This document shows positions 7,378 to 12,710 of a stretch of DNA of 12,922 nucleotides, piece by piece. The notes below the pieces were generated by a model. The model was not told the DNA's origin, searched no databases, and saw nothing but the letters and a program-made list of their open reading frames with translations. Numbering within the stretch: the first letter of the stretch is position 1; each line of letters starts with the position of its first letter. The DNA is from Bacilli bacterium. Lineage in GTDB: Bacteria > Bacillota_I > Bacilli_A > RF39 > UBA660. The DNA lies in NCBI GenBank assembly GCA_900772445.1, contig CAAHEL010000008.1, forward strand, positions 1 to 12,922, in the 5' to 3' direction. The position numbers and the translations under genes are program-made.

Positions 7378-8253
7378 ATGGAATTTTTAATTATAGTTTT
7401 AATTTTAGTTTTAATACTTGTGTTACCTAATATTAAGGTAGTACCACAAGCAAAGAGTTATGTTATTGAAAGACTTGGTTCTTATTATACATCTTGGTCT
7501 AATGGATTACATTTTAAAATACCATTTATTGATAGAGTGTCAAACATAGTTATTTTAAAGGAAATAGTTCAAGATTTTGCACCACAACCAGTAATAACAA
7601 AAGATAATGTTACTATGCAAATAGATACAGTAGTTTATTATCAAATAACAGATGCTAAACTATATACTTACGGGGTAGTAAATCCAGTAAATGCAATAGA
7701 AAATTTAACTGCTACAACACTTAGAAATTTAATTGGGGAATTAGAATTAGATCAAACATTAACTTCAAGAGATATAATTAATTCTAAAATGAGGTCTATT
7801 TTAGATGAAGCAACAGACCCTTGGGGAATAAAAGTGAATAGAGTGGAAGTTAAGAATATTATTCCACCTAGAGATATTCAAGAAGCAATGGAAAAACAAA
7901 TGCGTGCAGAACGTGAAAGAAGAGAAAAAATCTTACAAGCAGAAGGGGAAAAGAAATCTAGTATTTTACTTGCTGAAGGTGAAAAAGAAAGTGCTATTTT
8001 AAGGGCAGAAGCAAAGAAAGAAAGTCAAATTAAAATTGCTGAAGGTGAAGCAGAGGCATTATTTAAATTAAAAGAAGCAGAAGCAAAGGGAATTGAACTT
8101 TTAAAAAAGGCAAATGCTGATAGTTCAGTTTTAACTTTAAAATCATTAGAAACTTTAGCAAAGGTAGCAGACGGTCAATCTACAAAAATAATAATTCCTT
8201 CAGAATTACAAAATATTACATCTCTTGCTACAATCTTTAATGAAACTAAATAA
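7378..8253 (+). CDS. SPFH/stomatin-prohibitin family membrane protein
   Basis: SPFH proteins oligomerise into membrane-bound cages or microdomain scaffolds and modulate associated membrane proteins and proteases. The 291-residue protein has an N-terminal hydrophobic anchor (2-17), then the SPFH domain at about 20-175 with family blocks VVPQAKSYVIERLG, GLHFKIPFIDRV, ITKDNVTMQIDTVVYYQI, and WGIKVNRVEVKNIIPP. A long coiled coil follows (about 170-245) with an alanine/glutamate-rich repeat AEGEKxSxIL occurring about three times. The C-terminus (TKIIIPSEL) is typical of the slipin/QmcA-type group. An upstream TTG at 7363 would add five residues but lies in the GGGAGG ribosome binding site (7365-7370) that serves ATG 7378, so 7378 is taken. 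It pairs with NfeD directly upstream. Confidence 0.93.
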   Translation: MEFLIIVLILVLILVLPNIKVVPQAKSYVIERLGSYYTSWSNGLHFKIPFIDRVSNIVILKEIVQDFAPQPVITKDNVTMQIDTVVYYQITDAKLYTYGVVNPVNAIENLTATTLRNLIGELELDQTLTSRDIINSKMRSILDEATDPWGIKVNRVEVKNIIPPRDIQEAMEKQMRAERERREKILQAEGEKKSSILLAEGEKESAILRAEAKKESQIKIAEGEAEALFKLKEAEAKGIELLKKANADSSVLTLKSLETLAKVADGQSTKIIIPSELQNITSLATIFNETK

Positions 8254-8260
8254 TAATAAT

Positions 8261-8285
8261 TAGATACTACGGTATCTATTTTCTT
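8261..8285 (+). terminator. Terminator-like hairpin between the SPFH gene and uppS
   Basis: TAGATAC at 8261-8267 and GTATCTA at 8272-8278 form a perfect 7-bp stem with loop TACG, followed by TTTTCTT. The T-run is short and interrupted, and only a poor promoter candidate (TTGCTA at 8225, 18 bp, AATAAT at 8249) lies before uppS. Partial termination with read-through is the likely outcome. Confidence 0.6.
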
Positions 8286-8299
8286 AAGGAGGAATTTAA

Positions 8300-9007
8300 A
8301 TGAATGAAATAAAAATACCTAATCACGTTGCTATAATAGTAGATGGTAATGGTAGATGGGCGAAAGAAAGAAATTTACCTAGAAGTAAGGGACACGATGC
8401 TGGTTTTAAAAGATTAAAGGAAATAACTTCATATGCTTTTGATAAGGGTGTTAAAATAGTTAGTATTTATGTATTTTCTACTGAAAACTTTAAAAGAAGT
8501 GCTGAAGAAGTAAATCATTTAATGGATTTATTTGTAACTGGTTTTAAGAAAGATAAATTCTATCAAAAAGAAAATATTAAAGTAGTATTTTCAGGTAGAG
8601 AAGAACCTTTAAGAAAAGATGTAATTGAGGCAACTAAAACAATTACTGAAGAGACTAAAAATAATACTAAAGGGATACTTAATATTTGTTTAAATTATGG
8701 GGGAAGAAGTGAAATAATTGATGCAACTAAAAAAATAGTATCTGATGTTATAAATAATAAATTAGATATTAATTCTTTAGATGAAGAAAAATATGGTAGT
8801 TATTTGTATCAAGAATTACCTGATGTAGACTTGATGATTAGAACTAGTGGGGAAGAGAGATTAAGTAATTTCTTGTTATGGCAAAATAGTTATGCTGAAT
8901 TTTATTTTCCTGAAACTTATTTTCCTGATTTTACCAAAGAAGAGTTTGATAAAGCATTACTTGTATATACATCAAGGGATCGTAGGTATGGTGGAATAAA
9001 AAGTTAG
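8300..9007 (+). CDS. uppS: Undecaprenyl diphosphate synthase (cis-prenyltransferase)
   Basis: UppS condenses eight isopentenyl diphosphates onto farnesyl diphosphate to make undecaprenyl diphosphate, the lipid carrier for wall polymers. The 235 residues show all conserved regions. VDGNGRWAKERNLPRSKGH at 14-32 includes catalytic Asp15; the family usually has MDGNGRWA, so Met to Val is a small change. STENFKR is at 60-66, NYGGRSEI at 132-139, and RTSGEERLSNFLLWQ at 181-195. YxSRDRRYGG closes the protein. AAGGAGG at 8286-8292 sets the start. It follows a terminator-like hairpin in the murC unit, linking lipid-carrier supply to precursor synthesis. It lacks the cdsA partner often found next to uppS; the phospholipid genes downstream have their own promoter. 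Confidence 0.95.
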   Translation: MNEIKIPNHVAIIVDGNGRWAKERNLPRSKGHDAGFKRLKEITSYAFDKGVKIVSIYVFSTENFKRSAEEVNHLMDLFVTGFKKDKFYQKENIKVVFSGREEPLRKDVIEATKTITEETKNNTKGILNICLNYGGRSEIIDATKKIVSDVINNKLDINSLDEEKYGSYLYQELPDVDLMIRTSGEERLSNFLLWQNSYAEFYFPETYFPDFTKEEFDKALLVYTSRDRRYGGIKS

Positions 9008-9009
9008 TG

Positions 9010-9038
9010 TTGCAGTAAAAACAAAAATATGGTATACT
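9010..9038 (+). promoter_or_regulatory. Sigma-A promoter for pssA-psd
   Basis: -35 TTGCAG at 9010-9015 (4 of 6), 17-bp spacer, -10 TATACT at 9033-9038 (5 of 6), preceded by TGG (extended -10). It begins three bases after the uppS stop codon. The predicted start is near 9045, with AAGGAGA at 9054-9060 in the leader. Confidence 0.8.
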
Positions 9039-9065
9039 TACATAGTATAAAAAAAGGAGATACGT

Positions 9066-9686
9066 ATGATTGGTGTATATGATTTTACTGTAATATTAAC
9101 TTATATAAGTTTTTTATCTGGATTAACAGGAATATATTTTGCTATTAGTGGTAATACTTTTGTAGCGGTAATATGTTTAATGTTTTCTGGATTTTGTGAT
9201 ATGTTTGATGGGAAAGTAGCAAGACTTAAAAAAAATAGAACTGAAGAAGAAAAGAGATTTGGTATTCAAATAGATTCTTTATCAGATTTGGTAGCATTTA
9301 GTATTTTACCTAGTGCTATTGGATATGGTCTTGGAGTACATAAGACAATATTTGCTTTTTCTTTATATTTACTTCCTTTATGTGGTTTAATTAGACTTGC
9401 ATATTTTAATGTTAATGAAGAAGAAAGAAGTTCTAAAACTGAAGAAGTAAGAAGTGAATATTTGGGTCTTCCTGTTACTACAACTGCGATAATTGTTCCG
9501 GTAATATACTTTTTTAGGAAATATATTCCATCAAGTTTTACTTATGTTTATGGAAGTATTTTAGTAATTACGGCAATATTATTTATTAAGAAATTTAAAA
9601 TGTTTAAATTAAAAACTAGAGGTATGATAATTACTTCTTTAATTGGTTTAGTTATATTAGTGTTATTAATAGTTAGTCATTTGTAA
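9066..9686 (+). CDS. pssA: CDP-diacylglycerol--serine O-phosphatidyltransferase
   Basis: PssA joins CDP-diacylglycerol and serine to make phosphatidylserine in the membrane. The 206-residue protein carries the CDP-alcohol phosphatidyltransferase motif: Asp45, Asp48-Gly49, Ala52-Arg53, Gly66, Asp70 and Asp74 (in CDMFDGKVARL and FGIQIDSLSDLVAF). The segment between AR and G is 12 residues, longer than the general consensus, and contains KKNRTEEEKRFG, typical of the bacterial PssA type II subgroup. Several hydrophobic segments follow (about 75-95, 97-115, 133-150, 160-173 and 187-205), consistent with a polytopic enzyme. The identity is reinforced by psd, whose ATG overlaps the pssA stop by one base. 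AGGAGA five bases before ATG 9066 sets the start. PgsA is excluded by the motif subtype and the psd neighbour. Confidence 0.93.
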   Translation: MIGVYDFTVILTYISFLSGLTGIYFAISGNTFVAVICLMFSGFCDMFDGKVARLKKNRTEEEKRFGIQIDSLSDLVAFSILPSAIGYGLGVHKTIFAFSLYLLPLCGLIRLAYFNVNEEERSSKTEEVRSEYLGLPVTTTAIIVPVIYFFRKYIPSSFTYVYGSILVITAILFIKKFKMFKLKTRGMIITSLIGLVILVLLIVSHL

Positions 9687-10525
9687 TGAAAGAAGTTATT
9701 TCTATTAATGAAGAGGGGGTAGTCTTAAGATTTTTATATAATACTATCTTAGGAAGAATATTATTATTATTTATAACTAAAGCAACTTTTTCTAAAATTG
9801 CTACTAAATTTTTAGATAGTAACATTTCTAGAATATTAATTAAACCATTTGTAAAAAAATATAAAATAGATACGGAACTTTATATAGATAAAAAATATAA
9901 ATCATTTAATGATTTCTTTAAGAGAATAAAAAAAGAAGAATATATTAATATAGATACTAATCCTGATAGTTTTATTAGTCCTTGTGACTGTAAATTAAGT
10001 GTTTATAAAGCAAGTGAAAATACTTTTAAAATAAAGGGTGTATCTTATGATTTGGAATTATTATTAAAAAGCAAATTTTTAGCACAAGACTATAAAGATG
10101 GTTATGTTGTTGTTTGTAGATTAACTCCAGATAACTATCATAGATATTGTTATATTGATAATGGATATCACGATGCTAATAAAAAAATAAAAGGTAATTT
10201 AAATACTGTTAGACCAATTGCAACGACTAAAAAAGATGTTTTTATTACTAATGCTAGAAGTTATACTGTACTTGATACTAGTAATTTCGGACAAGTAATT
10301 CAAATTGAAGTTGGGGCATTAATGGTTGGAAAAATTAAAAATAATTATACTAATCATAGTTTTAAAAAAGGTGAAGAAAAGGGATTTTTTGAATATGGTG
10401 GTTCAACAATTATTTTGTTAGTAAAAAATGATAAAGTAAAAATAGATAATTATCTCCTTAATAATACTAAAAATGGATATGAAACTATTGTTAGTATTGG
10501 AGATAAAATTGGGGTAAAAAGATGA
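9686..10525 (+). CDS. psd: Phosphatidylserine decarboxylase proenzyme
   Basis: Psd decarboxylates phosphatidylserine to phosphatidylethanolamine. It is made as a proenzyme that cleaves itself at a Gly-Ser bond and turns the Ser into a pyruvoyl cofactor. The 279 residues contain the cleavage motif YGGST at 237-241, so Ser240 is the expected pyruvoyl residue and the alpha chain would be about 40 residues. GGST in place of LGST is common in the Clostridia-like subgroup. The catalytic Asp is probably Asp101 (SPCDCKLS) and the catalytic His is His152 (LTPDNYHRYCY). IEVGALMVGKI at 207-217 is another family block. The ATG shares one base with the pssA TAA and no ribosome binding site is visible, so translation is probably coupled. 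The next gene overlaps by 4 bp (ATGA). Confidence 0.95.
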   Translation: MKEVISINEEGVVLRFLYNTILGRILLLFITKATFSKIATKFLDSNISRILIKPFVKKYKIDTELYIDKKYKSFNDFFKRIKKEEYINIDTNPDSFISPCDCKLSVYKASENTFKIKGVSYDLELLLKSKFLAQDYKDGYVVVCRLTPDNYHRYCYIDNGYHDANKKIKGNLNTVRPIATTKKDVFITNARSYTVLDTSNFGQVIQIEVGALMVGKIKNNYTNHSFKKGEEKGFFEYGGSTIILLVKNDKVKIDNYLLNNTKNGYETIVSIGDKIGVKR

Positions 10526-11001
10526 AGAAGAGAATATTAATATTTGCTAGTTTAATAGTTGTAGTTATGTTTATTTATGCATATGTTAAAAATAGTAGGT
10601 TAACTAGTTATGCTAAGGATTTAGAAATTTATGATACTTCTAAACTAATTGCTATTGCTAGTATTACTAATTATAATGATGCATATGATAAATATTTAAA
10701 AATAGATTATAAAGTAATTGATGCAACTGGTGAAGAGTTATATGTGATATATCCGTTACTTAATAATTCTAAAATTAATATTTATAAAGCAGAATTAGAT
10801 GATGAATCTAATTTAGTAAAAAAGGATTTAATAGTATCTACAAATAAACCATTTATTTTAAATTGTAATATTTCAGATATTATTCCTAATACTATTTTAG
10901 AAATAGAATATAATAATAAAAAATATGAATATAGTCCTAGTATTAGTCTAAAAGATGGTAGTATTAGTGTTTTAGATTATGTTTGGGAAATAAAAAAATA
11001 A
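10522..11001 (+). CDS. Unknown protein with N-terminal membrane anchor, last gene of the pssA-psd unit
   Basis: I do not recognise this 159-residue protein. It starts MKKR and has one hydrophobic segment at about 4-22, followed by Lys-Asn-Ser-Arg. No lipobox Cys follows, so it is an anchored or secreted protein, not a lipoprotein. The remainder looks beta-rich with many Tyr, Asn, Ile and Asp residues and has a single Cys near residue 114 (FILNCNIS). It overlaps psd by 4 bp in an ATGA junction and ends 1 bp into the bidirectional terminator, so it is clearly the last member of the phospholipid operon. A role at the membrane surface linked to phosphatidylethanolamine is possible but unsupported. 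Composition matches neighbours, so there is no sign of recent transfer. Confidence 0.75.
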   Translation: MKKRILIFASLIVVVMFIYAYVKNSRLTSYAKDLEIYDTSKLIAIASITNYNDAYDKYLKIDYKVIDATGEELYVIYPLLNNSKINIYKAELDDESNLVKKDLIVSTNKPFILNCNISDIIPNTILEIEYNNKKYEYSPSISLKDGSISVLDYVWEIKK

Positions 11002-11026
11002 TCCTCTAGATGGTTAGAGGATTTTT
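11000..11026. terminator. Bidirectional intrinsic terminator between convergent genes
   Basis: AATCCTCTA at 11000-11008 and TAGAGGATT at 11015-11023 form a perfect 9-bp stem with loop GATGGT. On the plus strand the T-run is 11022-11026, and eight more T follow at 11033-11040. On the minus strand, ATTTTTTT follows the stem (10999-10992). It serves the pssA unit and the convergent SspI-like gene, whose stop is at 11025-11027. Confidence 0.92.
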
Positions 11027-11228
11027 AAATGCTTTTTTTTATATTACTTAGAATTAATAATTTAGTTTCTTCATCTGAATTATTCCAAAGTAATTCAAAG
11101 AATACTCCAAGACCAATTAATGGTTCTTCTTCTTTGGAAGAAATTACCTTATCAATTGAATTTCTAATATCGTTAATGGAATCATCTTTAAAATTACTTA
11201 TAATATAATTACGCATATCTATATTCAT
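11025..11228 (-). CDS. sspI: Probable small acid-soluble spore protein, SspI family
   Basis: The 67-residue product matches the SspI family in length and in its key blocks. It starts MNIDMRNYIISN, comparable with the family's MNLNLRxAVIxN; the centre has SKEEEPLIGLGVFFELLW (31-48), comparable with GEExxLPGLGVLFExxW; a helical, polar C-terminus follows. SspI is a minor DNA- or core-associated spore protein of Bacillus made in the forespore; its exact function is unknown. ATG 11228 has GGTGA five bases upstream and gives the family-like start; a GTG at 11237 would add three residues and overlap that site. The gene lies 30 bases after the carboxypeptidase stop and ends at the shared terminator. 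The match is from memory of the family pattern, so it needs a profile search. Confidence 0.72.
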   Translation of the reverse strand: MNIDMRNYIISNFKDDSINDIRNSIDKVISSKEEEPLIGLGVFFELLWNNSDEETKLLILSNIKKSI

Positions 11229-11240
11229 ATTATTCACCAG

Positions 11241-11261
11241 TAATATTATTTACTAATATTA
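11241..11261 (-). repeat. Paired palindromic octamers between the VanY-type gene and the SspI-like gene
   Basis: TAATATTA occurs at 11241-11248 and 11254-11261, separated by five bases. Each octamer is self-complementary, so the pair can form an RNA hairpin (8-bp stem, 5-base loop) or act as two operator half-sites. It overlaps the carboxypeptidase stop codon and lies 3-7 bases before the SspI-like ribosome binding site. No T-run follows on the minus strand, so it is not a terminator. Confidence 0.5.
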
Positions 11262-12341
11262 TTTTTTCATACCTAAATATTCTTCATAAGTTAGATTTTT
11301 TTCTTTTAAAATTGTAGCAACGTCTGTAGTAATATATCTAAAATGCCAAGGTTCATAAGCATAACCAGTAATGTTTTCTTTATCTTTTGGATATCTTAAA
11401 ATAAAACCATATTTATAACTATTATTAATTAACCAAGTATATTCTTTCATATCGTCTTCCAAATATTCATACTCTTTGTTAGTAATATCTATTGCTAATC
11501 CTGTTTGATGTTCTGAATATCCAGCTTTTGCAGCAGTTTTATCAGCGTAATCTAATCCATCATTTTTAACTCTATTGTTATATAAGTTATTTTGATAACT
11601 ATAACTACGATATGAAGAACCAGAATATATATAAATACCGTCTTTTTTAGCACTTTCACACATTTCTACAAAAGCATCATTTGCATCTTTAGTTAATTTT
11701 TGATTATCATTAATACTATATTTTTTATCTACTTTAACCAATTCTGGTACATAATCTTTATCTAATTTATAAAATTTATTAACTATAACTAAATTATCAA
11801 TGTTATCAATATTAATATCGTGTTTATAAAATTCATAATCTAAATTCATATTAACATTAAGAACAACGTTATCTTTTTTATAATCTAAATATCTTTCTAA
11901 ATTATCTTTTTTATAATAATCACTATTTAGTATGTCTAGAATATTTTTATTATATTCTTTATTTAATATTACTTCGATATTACTATCAGTAGTATATATT
12001 TTATTTACTTCTTTAGCATTATATCCTTTACTAATTAGTTTATTAATGTTATCAAAGAAATTATCATCTTTTTGATATTCAATATCTAAATAATAACTAA
12101 TATTATCTTTTTTAAAGTAATTAGTATTAATAATGTTATCTAGGGTTTCGGAATATTTTTTAATTTTTAAATCATTTTTATTAATTAATTTTATTGTTTC
12201 ACTATTATAATTAAGCGATTTTAGTTTTATATAATTAGTTATATTACCAAAGTTTACTATTAATAGTATTATAAATATTAGTATTACTGATAATAAACAT
12301 ATTCTTCCTTTTTTAAGTCTGTACCTTTTTTTCTTTTTCAT
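11259..12341 (-). CDS. D-alanyl-D-alanine carboxypeptidase, VanY/peptidase M15B family
   Basis: These enzymes are zinc peptidases that remove the terminal D-Ala from wall stem peptides outside the cell. The 360-residue protein has a strongly basic start (MKKKKRYRLKKGR), a transmembrane anchor at about 15-31, a long Asn/Lys/Asp-rich stalk to about 195 and the catalytic domain at about 210-355. Catalytic motifs are complete: SSYRSYSYQ at 242-250, SEHQTGLAIDI at 276-286 with zinc ligands His278 and Asp285, and EPWHFRY at 330-336 with catalytic Glu330 and zinc ligand His333. The block VNKFYKLDKDYVPELV before the domain is characteristic of the Bacillota subgroup. The stalk holds two similar segments (about 66-87 and 134-154). 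ATG 12341 has AGGTGA five bases upstream; a GTG at 12350 lies within that site and is rejected. Confidence 0.92.
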   Translation of the reverse strand: MKKKKRYRLKKGRICLLSVILIFIILLIVNFGNITNYIKLKSLNYNSETIKLINKNDLKIKKYSETLDNIINTNYFKKDNISYYLDIEYQKDDNFFDNINKLISKGYNAKEVNKIYTTDSNIEVILNKEYNKNILDILNSDYYKKDNLERYLDYKKDNVVLNVNMNLDYEFYKHDINIDNIDNLVIVNKFYKLDKDYVPELVKVDKKYSINDNQKLTKDANDAFVEMCESAKKDGIYIYSGSSYRSYSYQNNLYNNRVKNDGLDYADKTAAKAGYSEHQTGLAIDITNKEYEYLEDDMKEYTWLINNSYKYGFILRYPKDKENITGYAYEPWHFRYITTDVATILKEKNLTYEEYLGMKK

Positions 12342-12357
12342 TTTAGTCACCTAATTA

Positions 12358-12386
12358 ATTATACTATAAATGATTTTTATTTACAA
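12358..12386 (-). promoter_or_regulatory. Sigma-A promoter for the VanY-type gene
   Basis: Read on the minus strand: -35 TTGTAA (12386-12381), 17-bp spacer, perfect -10 TATAAT (12363-12358). The predicted start falls at about 12351, at the edge of the AGGTGA site (12352-12347), so the mRNA leader would be only about 10-11 bases. Confidence 0.8.
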
Positions 12387-12401
12387 TATGAGAAAAAAAT
12401 A

Positions 12402-12430
12402 TTTACTTAAAATTAAAATTATGATATCAT
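12402..12430 (+). promoter_or_regulatory. Sigma-A promoter for the leader RNA and surface-protein unit, with palindrome
   Basis: -35 TTTACT at 12402-12407 (4 of 6), 17-bp spacer, -10 TATCAT at 12425-12430 (5 of 6), preceded by TGA (extended -10). The -10 lies in a perfect 10-bp palindrome, ATGATATCAT (12421-12430), which could be an operator. It is divergent from the VanY-type promoter, with 15 bp between the two -35 boxes. Transcription would start near 12437. Confidence 0.7.
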
Positions 12431-12436
12431 TTATTT

Positions 12437-12544
12437 GTAAGGTAAGATAAAAGTTGATATGAATTATTATTAAAAAATGCCAAATATTCAATTATACGAT
12501 CCCAAATAATTCGCAAATCAACAAGAAAGGAAGGTGCCTCTCTT
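12437..12544 (+). promoter_or_regulatory. Structured 5' leader RNA upstream of a tiny ORF
   Basis: This stretch folds by eye into two adjacent elements. Stem I pairs GTTGAT (12453-12458) with ATCAAC (12517-12522), then, across an internal loop (AT against GCAA), GAATTATT (12461-12468) with AATAATTC (12505-12512). Its 36-base apical loop contains ATGCC and GATCCC, unusually C-rich for this DNA. Element II starts at the next base: AAGAAAGG (12523-12530) pairs with CCTCTCTT (12537-12544) with one mismatch and holds the ribosome binding site AAGGTG in its loop. It matches no riboswitch consensus I know. It may be a cis-regulatory RNA controlling translation of the leader ORF. It occupies the gene-free stretch between the VanY-type gene and the surface protein. 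Confidence 0.55.
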
Positions 12545-12601
12545 ATGAAAAATAATTTTAGCATTGTTAACTCTGTGTTAATTGGGGGGGGGGCAAAATA
12601 A
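12545..12601 (+). CDS. Tiny leader ORF (18 codons) containing the poly-G tract
   Basis: ATG 12545 follows AAGGTG by 8 bases. The reading frame encodes 18 residues, MKNNFSIVNSVLIGGGAK, and stops at TAA 12599-12601. Three of the last five codons are GGG, from the run of ten G's. Changing the tract length changes the end: 11 G's would give 21 residues (stop at 12607-12609), while 9 or 12 G's would give 41-42 residues with the stop at 12669-12671, inside the 3' arm of the following terminator hairpin. No family is recognised. A leader peptide whose translation controls the terminator is the reading I favour. It is too short for coding statistics to prove that it is translated, so confidence is modest. 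Confidence 0.5.
   Translation: MKNNFSIVNSVLIGGGAK
12584..12593 (+). repeat. Homopolymer of ten G (candidate phase-variation tract)
   Basis: Ten consecutive G's in DNA with very low GC. By chance this is extremely unlikely at such base composition, and GGG codons are scarce in the neighbouring genes. Such tracts mutate in length by slipped-strand mispairing and are the classic basis of phase variation. The tract lies inside the leader ORF, 48 bases before a terminator and 117 bases before a secreted-protein gene. Confidence 0.92.
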
Positions 12602-12641
12602 CTATCTAAACCCTTATAATATAAGAGATTACAAAGAATTT

Positions 12642-12690
12642 AACTATAGGAAATTATCTAGAAATAGATAAATTTTTCTATAGTTTTTTT
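12642..12690 (+). terminator. Strong intrinsic terminator or attenuator before the surface-protein gene
   Basis: The 5' arm 12642-12660 and 3' arm 12665-12685 form a stem of about 18 pairs closed by a GAAA tetraloop. AACTATAG pairs with CTATAGTT on the outside, TTATCTA pairs with TAGATAA on the inside, and an imperfect GAAA/TTTT section joins them. The run of seven T at 12684-12690 completes the terminator. Only 20 bases separate it from the next ATG, so that gene depends on read-through of this hairpin. Confidence 0.88.
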
Positions 12691-12710
12691 GCGTATAAAA
12701 GGAGAAAAAT

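Noticed and set aside
12584..12593. Poly-G as a G-quadruplex element
   Set aside because: A single run of ten G's cannot by itself make a stable four-run intramolecular quadruplex; intermolecular forms cannot be judged from sequence.
12592..12620. Perfect TATAAT at 12615-12620 just after the poly-G tract, as a phase-variable promoter
   Set aside because: The -35 position at 17 bp would be GGCAAA, a poor match, and TTGGGG lies 27 bp away. A transcript from it would still have to pass the terminator at 12642-12690. Kept only as an alternative model.
12602..12671. Extended 9/12-G reading frame as a real longer protein
   Set aside because: Twenty-five open codons after the tract are not beyond chance in such DNA, and the frame ends in a hairpin. 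It is better seen as a path for the ribosome than as a functional protein.
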